This document shows positions 1-6,671 of a DNA stretch of 9,027 nucleotides, piece after piece. Both the position numbers and the translations under genes were made by a program. The stretch's first letter is position 1; each line of letters opens with the position of its first letter. Source of the stretch: Trichodesmium sp. MAG_R04 (GTDB lineage: Bacteria > Cyanobacteriota > Cyanobacteriia > Cyanobacteriales > Microcoleaceae); assembly GCA_023356515.1 (NCBI GenBank), contig JAKQYG010000139.1, positions 1 to 9,027 on the forward strand, read 5' to 3'. The notes beneath the pieces are model-generated. The model was not told where the DNA came from. It did not search any database and saw only the letters and a list, made by a program, of their open reading frames with translations.

Positions 1-2046
1 TCCATTCATAGCAAACTTCATATTACCAGTTCCCGACGCTTCTTTGCCAGCAGTAGAAATTTGCTCTGATAAGTCAGCAGCAGGATAAATTAACTGACCT
101 AATGAAGCATTAAAGTTAGGCAAGAAAACGACTTTCAAGCGACCATGGACATCAGGGTCGTTATTAACTACATCAGCAATAGCATTAGTCAACTTAATAA
201 TTAACTTAGCCATATAGTAACCAGGAGCTGCCTTGCCACCAAAAATGAATGTGCGAGGTTGAATATCAATACTAGGATTTTGCTTAATGCGGTTGTAAAG
301 AGTAATAATATGGAATAAATCCAAATGTTGACGTTTATACTCATGGATACGTTTGACTTGAATATCAAACAGAGAATTCGTATCCACTTCTATCCGATTA
401 GACTTTAAAATGTACTCTGCCAGCTTAACTTTATTATCCTGCTTAATTTGTCGCCAACGTTGACAAAATTTTACATCATCAACATATTTTTCTAGTTGCC
501 TTAGTTGATCTAAATTTCGCAACCAACTATCTCCTAATTTCTCAGAAAACAAGGCAGAAAGTTTAGGATTACTTAATAAAATCCAACGACGGGAAGTCAC
601 TCCATTAGTTTTATTTAGAAACTTTTCTGGGAAAAGTTTGTAGAAATCTTTGAGTACACCTTTTTTGAGCAATTCTGTGTGTAAAGCTGCTACCCCATTG
701 ACTGCATGACTGCCTATAGTCGCTAAATTAGCCATCCTCACAGCTTTTTCTGGAGTTTCCTCAATTATAGATACACGAGAGATTAATTCCTGATCTTTGG
801 GATACCAAGTTTGTATTTGCTCTATGAAGCGGTGATTAATTTCATAGATAATCTCTAAGTGGCGAGGTAACAGACTACCAAACAAACTAATTCCCCAACG
901 TTCTAAAGCTTCTGGTAGTAAGGTATGGTTAGTATAAGCAAAAGTATTTTGCGTGATATGCCAAGCACGCTCCCAGTCAAGGTCATACTCATCAATAAAC
1001 AATCGCATCATTTCCGCAATAGCAACAGCAGGGTGAGTATCATTTAACTGAATTGCTGTTTTATCACTTAAGTTATCTAAGTTTTGGTTGTTGAGCAAAT
1101 GCCTACGAATGATATCTTGCAAAGCACAGGAAACAAAGAAATATTGCTGTTTGAGCCTAAGTTCTTTACCTTGGGGAGTATTATCATTAGGATAGAGAAC
1201 TTTTGATATAGTCTCCGAACTCATTTTTTCCGCTACTGCACCATCGTAGTTTCCAGAATTGAACTCTTCAAACTTAAAATCTACACTAGCTTCTGCACGC
1301 CACAGACGTAACGGATTAACTGTATTCACTTTATAGCCAGGAACAGGAGTGTCATAGGGGATACCAATGACAGTTTCTCCTGGGACCCATGTTACCCGAT
1401 AATGACCTTTTTCATCATGATATCTTTCTGTACTACCACCAAACTTGACTTCTACCTGTTCTGCTGGACGAGCTATTTCCCAGGGGTTACCAAAGCGCAG
1501 CCACTTATCTGGAATTTCTGCTTGCCATCCATCCTGTATAGTTTGGGTGAAAATGCCAAACTCATAGCGAATACCATGACCCATAGCAGGAATTTCAAGG
1601 GTAGCTAGAGAGTCCAAAAAACAAGCGGCTAGTCTACCCAAACCCCCATTTCCTAGTCCAGGATCGTCTTCTTGTTCTAGTAATTCATCTAAGTTAAGTC
1701 CAGATTCGTTAACTGCTTGACGAATCTTTTCATATATGCCTAGGTTAATTAAACTATTACCTAGATGACGACCCATGAGAAATTCTGCCGACAGGTAGTA
1801 GACTACTTTCACATCTTTCTCATTATAGGTACGAATTGTAGCAAGAAAGCGTTGTAGCAAGCGATCGCGTATCGTATAAGCTAAAGCACGGTAAAAATCT
1901 TCTTTTTTTGCCATTGACTCATAAGTCCCTTGCAGATAAAACAGGTTATCAGCTAGGGCACGTCTCAGAGTAGCTATACTCATACCTGTGCGATCATCTT
2001 CTACCTGAATTTTATTTTTAGCAGTGGGGTTGATGGGTTGATTCAT
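1..2046 (-). CDS. glgP: Glycogen (alpha-glucan) phosphorylase, partial: C-terminal end outside window
   Basis: The enzyme releases glucose-1-phosphate from the non-reducing ends of glycogen in the cytoplasm, using pyridoxal phosphate (PLP). The frame is open from the ATG at 2046-2044 to base 1, giving 682 codons; family members are about 840-850 residues, so roughly 160 are missing beyond the window edge, not lost by mutation. Family motifs seen include GLGNGGLGRLAACF (about residues 126-140), QLNDTHPAVAIAEMM, VKRIHEYKRQ, FGGKAAPGYYMAK and, at the very edge, EASGTGNMKFAMNG, whose Lys677 is the expected PLP-binding lysine. The start is fixed by an AGGAG ribosome site at 2052-2056, five bases before the ATG. 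No frameshift or missing catalytic segment is visible. It is transcribed away from a repeat-rich spacer that may provide its promoter. The assignment is firm; the preferred substrate (glycogen or maltodextrin) cannot be read from sequence. Confidence 0.97.
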   Translation of the reverse strand, partial: MNQPINPTAKNKIQVEDDRTGMSIATLRRALADNLFYLQGTYESMAKKEDFYRALAYTIRDRLLQRFLATIRTYNEKDVKVVYYLSAEFLMGRHLGNSLINLGIYEKIRQAVNESGLNLDELLEQEDDPGLGNGGLGRLAACFLDSLATLEIPAMGHGIRYEFGIFTQTIQDGWQAEIPDKWLRFGNPWEIARPAEQVEVKFGGSTERYHDEKGHYRVTWVPGETVIGIPYDTPVPGYKVNTVNPLRLWRAEASVDFKFEEFNSGNYDGAVAEKMSSETISKVLYPNDNTPQGKELRLKQQYFFVSCALQDIIRRHLLNNQNLDNLSDKTAIQLNDTHPAVAIAEMMRLFIDEYDLDWERAWHITQNTFAYTNHTLLPEALERWGISLFGSLLPRHLEIIYEINHRFIEQIQTWYPKDQELISRVSIIEETPEKAVRMANLATIGSHAVNGVAALHTELLKKGVLKDFYKLFPEKFLNKTNGVTSRRWILLSNPKLSALFSEKLGDSWLRNLDQLRQLEKYVDDVKFCQRWRQIKQDNKVKLAEYILKSNRIEVDTNSLFDIQVKRIHEYKRQHLDLFHIITLYNRIKQNPSIDIQPRTFIFGGKAAPGYYMAKLIIKLTNAIADVVNNDPDVHGRLKVVFLPNFNASLGQLIYPAADLSEQISTAGKEASGTGNMKFAMNG
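1861..1868. repeat. HIP1 octamer
   Basis: This is an exact GCGATCGC palindrome inside glgP. HIP1 is strongly over-represented in many cyanobacterial genomes, so it supports the taxonomic reading. Confidence 0.85.
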
Positions 2047-2104
2047 TAACGCTCCTAAATTTTACAGTCATCAATTTTCTTTCAATAGAAAGGTGGTTAG
2101 ACTA

Positions 2105-2135
2105 ATTATAGCAATCCTATTTTATTTGTGTTCAA
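2105..2135 (-). promoter_or_regulatory. Candidate glgP promoter partly built from a repeat end
   Basis: Read on the minus strand there is a perfect TATAAT at 2110-2105 and a TTGAAC at 2135-2130 (four of six matches to TTGACA), with a 19-base spacer, slightly longer than ideal. TATAAT lies about 60 bases before the glgP ATG. Four of its six bases are the terminal TATA of the TATAGCAATCC repeat and two come from the flank, and the -35-like element lies wholly in the repeat. The arrangement is seen directly; promoter activity is inference. Confidence 0.4.
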
Positions 2136-2185
2136 AATTTCACCACTTTTTGGGAATAGATTTGGAGGCAATGAGTAAGAGTTTC
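2107..2185. repeat. One-ended copy of the TATAGCAATCC MITE family
   Basis: The first 17 bases are identical to the left end of the complete element at 7900-8029. The two copies align without a gap for 79 bases, ending in a shared GTAAGAGTTTC at the same offset (68) in each, with roughly two-thirds identity by eye. No matching right terminus (TAGGATTGCTATA) was found between here and 3246, so this copy has lost its other end or has decayed. It lies immediately upstream of glgP. Confidence 0.7.
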
Positions 2186-2337
2186 GGAGCTTAGTCCTTA
2201 TTTAATTGTCACTGGAGTTTAGACTAAATAGTTGAAAATATAATCCAAGAAAGGATTCAAAAAAAATTAAACAATGAACAGATTTTAGATTAATTTGAAG
2301 ATTTAGGCAATTTTTTACTTTATTCAATACTAAATAG

Positions 2338-2829
2338 TATTACTCATCTTCCTTCATTGTAAGGAAAACTAAGGATTGGTTACATTTTCGACAAGTATCT
2401 CATGAAAAATTATCACCAATTCGAGTTCAACGATTAGACTCACCCCAAAGTAAGCCCCTGTGGTTAGCTTGGAAAGGTGAAGAAATTCCCACTTTCATAG
2501 AATTAGTTTTCCATCTGCGTCACTTTACGATTGAACATTGGTATCGCTTTTGTAAACCAAGGTTGCATTGGACTTTACCTAACTTTGGTACTAAAGAGTA
2601 ATGTGATAGATGGAGTAATGTATAGTATTCGGCACAACTGTTAAGACACTTTCTTGTTGCCAGTTGCCTATTTCCTGTTGGATTTCAATCAAAATAGGAT
2701 GTCCTAGCCGATATGTCCGTTACTATAATGCTCATCATGACTTGGGAGTAATGGTTAGCTCGTGAGGTGGTTATAGATGGTCCCTTACCGAAAAATTGGG
2801 TTTAAAGCCTGGCCCATAAGCGGGGGACT
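2338..2829 (+). pseudogene. Broken DDE transposase (C-terminal part), IS4-superfamily type
   Basis: An open stretch from 2338 reads through KPLWLAWKGEEIPTF and IEHWYRFCKPRLHWTLP, then TAA at 2599 interrupts a frame that continues in register as CDRWSN. After the insertion at 2623-2727 the same frame resumes as MLIMTWE-stop-WLAREVV and DGPLPKNW, with stops at 2749 and after NWV. WLAW-GE, HWYRF-K-RLHW, RWS, MTW--WLAR and PLP are the order seen in the C-terminal half of a transposase family common in cyanobacteria (family recognised from memory). The Y-R-E-K signature keeps Glu (2533-2535) and Lys (2554-2556), but the Tyr and Arg positions are both His (2512-2514, 2521-2523). The N-terminal half is absent. 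It is certainly inactive. Confidence 0.8.
2623..2727. mobile_element. 103-bp MITE-like insertion plus duplicated TA, inside the transposase remnant
   Basis: The element occupies 2623-2725 and has imperfect terminal inverted repeats: TAGTATTCGGCACA at the left and TAGTAACGGACATA read inward from the right. It is flanked by TA at 2621-2622 and 2726-2727. Removing 2623-2727 leaves AGT AAT GTA ATG CTC ATC ATG ACT TGG, that is SNVMLIMTW, which fits the family pattern RWSDLMPMMTW with no gap. TA duplication is typical of IS630/Tc1-mariner elements. The element is too short to code for anything and is presumably mobilised in trans. Confidence 0.72.
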
Positions 2830-2893
2830 TTTTAGTTGATTTTTTTTCACTGGTCTAGTCCTTGTTAGTTTTTAGTTCACAGGAAATATATTA

Positions 2894-3004
2894 TACCATT
2901 TCTCCATGAAGTTGCGCTGAATAAAAGATAATAACTATCAGTAAAATTCAAGTCTGGGTCAGAATATTAAGAATTATTAAGTGCATTGTTACAGAGAAAT
3001 GGTA
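2894..3004. mobile_element. MITE, TACCA family, copy 1
   Basis: Perfect 12-base inverted repeats, ATACCATTTCTC at 2893-2904 and its complement at 2994-3005, bound a stretch of about 111 bases. It is flanked on both sides by TTA (2891-2893 and 3005-3007), consistent with a 3-bp target duplication. The left half (CATGAAGTTGCGCT and the following AT-rich bases) closely matches the repeat at 8912 onward. It has no coding capacity. A TNA-type duplication is known for the IS1031 group of IS5, so mobilisation by such an element is a reasonable inference. Confidence 0.8.
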
Positions 3005-3007
3005 TTA

Positions 3008-3246
3008 GTCGCGGGTGGGCATACCGAGACAAAAAACGGACGGGTCGGCAAGTGTAAGACTACTGCCAAATAGAAAAATGGTTATTGATAAAATTTATTG
3101 ATATTGATTTCTATAATGAAGGTTTTTCGTATAAGTCTCTTTGAAAATATAAATCTAAATAAAGATATATGAAGATCTGCGGAATGTCGGATAAAGGATA
3201 AAATCTTTATTTGTCAATGTTTTGATATTTAATCAGCAAACTCTAA
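3008..3246. other. Non-coding spacer downstream of the TPR-CHAT gene
   Basis: No gene is supported here on either strand. The first 45 bases are clearly richer in G and C (runs such as GTCGCGGGTGGGC and GGACGGGTCGGC) than the very AT-rich remainder, which suggests a remnant of different origin that I cannot identify. The rest contains only the inverted repeat at 3157-3212. Confidence 0.5.
3157..3212. repeat. Ten-base inverted repeat
   Basis: AAATAAAGAT at 3157-3166 is perfectly repeated in inverse at 3203-3212, with 36 bases between. It lies about 35 bases past the stop of the TPR-CHAT gene. The stem is AT-only except for one GC pair and the loop is long, so it is a weak terminator candidate; it could equally be the ends of a tiny decayed element or chance in AT-rich DNA. 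Confidence 0.3.
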
Positions 3247-6090
3247 CTAATAACTGAACTCCATTGGTGTCCCATCCCCGGAAAAGACGAAACTCCCCCA
3301 ATAATAAGGATGTTGATATTTTTCACCTTTTAACCAATCTCGCTGAATTTCCAGTAAAGCATCCCGGCGTCCTTTTCCTGCTTTTAATCTTTGATAATAA
3401 GCTGCCATTAAATCTTTTGTCGCATTATCTCCTACTTTCCACAGACTAATCATTTGACTTTCACTCTCTGCAATTACAAAAGCACGACGTAACCCATAAA
3501 TACCTTCCCACGCACTAATATTCCCTTTTCCTGTATCGTAAGCTGATAATACCACTAATTGAGTGCCGACAAGATTTAAGAAGGTAGCTTCATAAGCAGT
3601 AAAAATTCCATCATCTCCTTCACTGTGTTGTTGTTCCACCCTGGCAAACACTAATCCAGAAAGAAATAAGGGGTTATAAATATCCGTTGAGTTTTCTGAT
3701 GTAGGTTTGGATAAAAAGAATCCATGAGTAGCAATATGGAGGAAGTTAGGATTTTTAATTTGTTTGAGAGCATTTTCTGTGGCTGTGGTTTTGGTTAAAA
3801 TTAGAGCTTCCGGGAATAGTTGACCCATGGTTTCTGCTTCTTGTTGTGTGCCTCCTAGAAGTGGAAATACCTGATCAGATAAGCCTATAGAAGGATAATT
3901 GTCAAGATCAACTTCTCCGTGTTCTTCATATTTAGGGTTAGCCATGATTAGGGGTATTTGTCGGTTATTTTTGGGCTTTTGTTGCAATAAGTCTCGACCA
4001 GAAGTGAGATAGGTAATTTGATAATTTTCGACTAAATATTGGTTATTCTCATCTACTAGTACTTCAAAGGGAAGTAGGTTGAGGGCAGCATCAGGAGATA
4101 AAAGAAGGGTTTTAGTATCTCCTAATAATTGGCGTACAGGTTCCATTACCATTTGGTCGAGTTCCCTAGCAGAGCGTTTTAGTTGTTCGAGAGAAACATT
4201 GGAATTCCGGAGGTATGTACGTAATTTTCCTACCGTTTTGTCGATAGGTTCTGCTGCTCCTAAATCAATAGCTTGGGGTTTGCCTGTTTTATAGAGAATA
4301 TAAGCAGCATAGCGGGGTTTCCCAAAGCGTTTATCTTTAGATGCTTTAGGATTAAAAGGTTCATAGCGTATTAATTCTACTAAAGTAGTATTAGCAGGAA
4401 TTTGTTGTTGAATTTTTTTGAGGTTAATGGATTGAGATAAATTACGAAATTCAGTACTACGACGTCTTAGGTTGCTGCCAAGTTCTTTCACTTCTTTTTT
4501 CACGTTACTCAGTAGTTGACGGTAAACCTCCAGGGAAGGAAAATCTTCAGGTTTCTTGAAAACGAGGTTAGAGAGTTGAGTGCGTTTAGCCATAAGTTGA
4601 CTCAACAATTCTTGAGTTTCAGGATCATCACTGCGATGGCGAAGAATTTGCAAGCGGTTTGTGAGAACATCGAGAATGCGCCCTTTCCGCTCAAAGATAG
4701 TTTTAATTGCTAGACGAGTCGCTTCTGAGTTATTGGGTGCAAATTGAAGGTTGAAAGAAATAGCTATATTCGTTGTTCCTGAAATTGTTCTCATGTAATC
4801 CCATTTCTGGCGTTCATTCCCTGCTATTAAATTTTCAGAGATATTATATTCTTCAACTGCAAGTCCTTGGCTTAACAATTTCATAGCGCGAGTTGTATTG
4901 CCTTCTAAGCTATAAAGTTCTGACAAATTGTTCAGACTTTCTGCTACATTTTGGTGATTACCTCCTAATTTTTCCTTCCAGATAGCTAAAGAATTTTGCA
5001 TAAGAGGTGTAGCTTTCTTGTATCTCTCTTGAGATCTATAAAGTTCTGCCAGATTGTTCAGGCTCGTTGCTTTCAATAAGTAATTATCCCCTAATTTTTC
5101 TTTGATGATCGCTAAGGACTGTTGATAGAGGGGTTCAGCTTCCGTGTATCTCCCTTGTGAGGAGTAAAGTCCTGCCAAATTGTTCAGACTCCCTGCAACA
5201 TAGGGGTGATTATTTCCTAATTTTTCTTTGATGATCGCTAAGGACTTTTGGTAGAGAGGTTCAGCTTTCGTGTATCTTCCTTGTAAGAAGTAAAGTCTTG
5301 CCAGATTGTTCAGGCTCCCTGCAACATCAGGGTGGTTGTCTCCTAATTTTTCCTTTCTGATAGCTAAAGACTCTTGATAGAGGGGTTCAGCTTCCTTGTA
5401 TCTCCCTCGAGATTCGTAAAACAATCCCAGATTATTTAGAGTCGCTACTACATCAGGGTGATTGTCTCCTGATTTTTTCTTATCGATAGCTAAAGATTCT
5501 TGCATAAGGACTTCAGCTTCCTTGTATCTTCCTTGATTTTTGTAAAGTGCTGCCAAATTATTCAGACTCTGTGCTACGTCAGGGTGATTATCTCCTAATT
5601 TTTCTTTGATGATCACTAAAGACTGTTGGTAGAGGGGCTCGGCTTTTGTGTATTTCCCTTGTGAGGAATAAAGTGCTGCCAAATTATTCAGACTTGTTGC
5701 TACATTGGGGTGATTATTTCCTAATTTTTCCTTGTCGATAACTAAGGACTGTTGATAGAGAGGTTCAGCTTCCATGTATCTTCCTTGGTATTTGTAAAGT
5801 GCTGCCAGATTGTTCAAAATCGTTGCTACATCCGGGTGATTGTTCCCAAGCACATTTTTACCAATCTTTAATGCTTTTTCTGCCAAGGGAATAGCTTCAG
5901 CATACTTGGCCTGCTGATACAACTGAACAACCTGTTGAGTTAACCTCTCTGCCTCTTCCAACTTATCTTCCTCTGAAACCTGAGACATTGGCTGTTCCAC
6001 TCTTGGAATTTGCATCCATATCCAAATTCCCATCATTCCTACAAGAATAATAATAGATAATACCGATAATTTTATAACATTGTTTTTCAT
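3247..6090 (-). CDS. Membrane-anchored TPR-CHAT protein with a substituted catalytic cysteine
   Basis: The protein has 947 residues from the ATG at 6090-6088, preceded by GGAG eleven bases upstream; a longer reading from TTG at 6114 adds eight residues and lacks support. Residues about 7-26 form one hydrophobic helix with lysines before it, so it is probably an uncleaved anchor with the rest outside the cytoplasm. Eight 42-residue TPR units of the kinesin-light-chain type span residues 61-396, followed by a partial ninth and a helical linker to about 566. The CHAT caspase-like domain runs from about 567 to the end (LSPDAALNLLPFEVL, LHIATHGFF, WEGIYGLRRAF, HPYYWGSFVFSGD). The catalytic His is present (His789, codon 3724-3726). 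The expected Cys of LSACDTG is Tyr851 (TAC, codon 3538-3540), one base from TGC. The whole protein has no cysteine. CHAT peptidases need the His-Cys pair, so it is probably catalytically dead. No cas gene or substrate candidate is adjacent, and its role is unknown. Confidence 0.93.
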   Translation of the reverse strand: MKNNVIKLSVLSIIILVGMMGIWIWMQIPRVEQPMSQVSEEDKLEEAERLTQQVVQLYQQAKYAEAIPLAEKALKIGKNVLGNNHPDVATILNNLAALYKYQGRYMEAEPLYQQSLVIDKEKLGNNHPNVATSLNNLAALYSSQGKYTKAEPLYQQSLVIIKEKLGDNHPDVAQSLNNLAALYKNQGRYKEAEVLMQESLAIDKKKSGDNHPDVVATLNNLGLFYESRGRYKEAEPLYQESLAIRKEKLGDNHPDVAGSLNNLARLYFLQGRYTKAEPLYQKSLAIIKEKLGNNHPYVAGSLNNLAGLYSSQGRYTEAEPLYQQSLAIIKEKLGDNYLLKATSLNNLAELYRSQERYKKATPLMQNSLAIWKEKLGGNHQNVAESLNNLSELYSLEGNTTRAMKLLSQGLAVEEYNISENLIAGNERQKWDYMRTISGTTNIAISFNLQFAPNNSEATRLAIKTIFERKGRILDVLTNRLQILRHRSDDPETQELLSQLMAKRTQLSNLVFKKPEDFPSLEVYRQLLSNVKKEVKELGSNLRRRSTEFRNLSQSINLKKIQQQIPANTTLVELIRYEPFNPKASKDKRFGKPRYAAYILYKTGKPQAIDLGAAEPIDKTVGKLRTYLRNSNVSLEQLKRSARELDQMVMEPVRQLLGDTKTLLLSPDAALNLLPFEVLVDENNQYLVENYQITYLTSGRDLLQQKPKNNRQIPLIMANPKYEEHGEVDLDNYPSIGLSDQVFPLLGGTQQEAETMGQLFPEALILTKTTATENALKQIKNPNFLHIATHGFFLSKPTSENSTDIYNPLFLSGLVFARVEQQHSEGDDGIFTAYEATFLNLVGTQLVVLSAYDTGKGNISAWEGIYGLRRAFVIAESESQMISLWKVGDNATKDLMAAYYQRLKAGKGRRDALLEIQRDWLKGEKYQHPYYWGSFVFSGDGTPMEFSY
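4903..5910 (-). repeat. Eight tandem 126-bp TPR units within the TPR-CHAT gene
   Basis: Eight units of exactly 42 codons follow one another without indels. Each unit contains GRY-EAEPLYQQSL, then KEKLGDNHPDVA, then SLNNLA-LY. The first unit (AKYAEA) and the last (ERYKKA) diverge most, and the middle units are also very similar at the DNA level, for example CCTAATTTTTC recurs in most of them. This points to growth by unequal recombination. TPR arrays of this type bind peptides or protein partners. The seventh unit has DNYLLKA in place of DNHPDVA, a local departure from the consensus. Confidence 0.92.
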
Positions 6091-6164
6091 TATTAATTTT
6101 TCTCCAGGCTCCAAGTTTCCATCATCAAGAATTTGGGTTTTATTTGTTTATCTTTCCCAGTCTT

Positions 6165-6377
6165 CTATCTTAATTTTAAAGAACTGCAAAGATGATATAA
6201 TGTAATACTGAAATTTTTGGTTTGTAACCAAATATGTTCAACAGGATTTTGCTCCAGAGTATTTGGAGCAAATTTTTTACAATTTATCAACCATTCTTCT
6301 TCTGATAAATCTTGATTAGTAGTAGAAAAATTACCTCTAAATATTAGAGAGTGGAATTGTCCTGAGATAATCAGCAT
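6165..6377 (-). pseudogene. IS630-family transposase, C-terminal fragment
   Basis: The 70-codon frame contains NQDLSEEEWLINCKKFAPN, EQNPVEHIWLQTKNF and LYHLCSSLKL. This matches the conserved end of IS630-type transposases, where APNSPEQNPVEDIWLQAK carries the final catalytic acidic residue and is followed by YHLCKSF. The N-terminal catalytic half is absent upstream, where the frame meets a stop just before the nominal ATG, and the extreme C-terminus is lost after SLKLR-stop. In the third acidic position, PVEHIW keeps the Glu. It is a dead fragment and the nominal Met is unlikely to be a real start. It lies 75 bases upstream of the TPR-CHAT ATG, so its debris may form part of that gene's leader. 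Confidence 0.75.
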
Positions 6378-6457
6378 AAATCAGAACATACAGAGGATTT
6401 CGCTTTTGTGAGGTACACTTAAGGGTTCAAGATGCCCACACCACAATATTTCCATAA

Positions 6458-6610
6458 TTTATCCTGTATCTCATTTGCCCCAAATATGCTGTAAATGCAC
6501 AATTAATCAACATTTTGGCTGAGGGACTGGCAGTGTTAGTTTATGGAGGGACCGTAAGACCGGAAGGGAGTAAATCTCAAAAGGTGGGTGCTATTAAAGC
6601 AAACCCCTAA
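6458..6610 (+). pseudogene. TnpB (IS200/IS605 or IS607) C-terminal fragment
   Basis: The frame reads VNAQLINILAEGLAV, then VYGGTVRPEG and SKSQKVGAIKANP to TAA at 6608-6610. It resembles the C-terminal tail of cyanobacterial TnpB proteins, where DRDxNAAxNI is followed by AEGLAV-ACGETVRP and a charged tail. A stop at 6455 closes the frame upstream and the RuvC and most zinc-finger residues are missing; CP at 6476-6481 may be the last trace of the zinc finger. TnpB is the RNA-guided nuclease of these transposons. The assignment is from remembered family pattern and the short length limits confidence. Confidence 0.6.
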
Positions 6611-6667
6611 CAATAATGCTAGGGAATTCTGCCCTGTCTCGCAAGAGAAGCTTCGGGAGGATGTCAA
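6611..6667 (+). ncRNA. Right end of an IS605/IS607-type element with omega-RNA-like stem-loops
   Basis: Immediately after the TnpB stop come AGGG-AATTCTG-CCCT (6621-6635), TCTC-GCAA-GAGA (6637-6648, a four-pair stem closed by a GNRA tetraloop) and CTTCGGGAGG, ending with GATGTCAA at 6660-6667. In IS605-type elements the tnpB 3' end and right end encode the guide-RNA scaffold, and TCAA-like ends mark the boundary, so this is probably the fossil scaffold. The element ends only four bases before the stop of the cbiO gene, which converges with it. Expression is not implied. Confidence 0.5.
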
Positions 6668-6671
6668 TCTT

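Noticed and set aside
1402..1608. Plus-strand reading frame of 68 codons
   Set aside because: It lies wholly inside glgP on the opposite strand, and the glgP frame has clear family motifs there.
2370..2383. AAGGATTGGTTA as the missing right end of the 2107 repeat
   Set aside because: It only partly matches TAGGATTGCTATA and falls inside the transposase-like frame reading TKDWLH, so chance is likelier.
2338..2829. Intact insertion sequence with a functional transposase
   Set aside because: In-frame stops at 2599 and 2749, two lost signature residues, an internal insertion and no N-terminal half.
3157..3212. Intrinsic terminator for the TPR-CHAT gene
   Set aside because: The stem is nearly all AT with a 36-base loop, so it would be weak; kept only as an inverted repeat.
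4903..5910. CRISPR-like or satellite array
   Set aside because: The period is 126 bases, a multiple of three, in an open frame encoding TPR units; there are no unique spacers.
3247..6090. CRISPR-linked TPR-CHAT protease (Csx29/Craspase type)
   Set aside because: No cas7-11 or other cas gene and no CRISPR array is nearby, and the catalytic Cys is missing.
6091..6114. Longer start (TTG at 6114) for the TPR-CHAT gene
   Set aside because: It adds only MEPGEKLI, uses a rarer codon, and overlaps the GGAG that serves the ATG at 6090; the ATG also gives a standard lysine-plus-helix N-terminus.
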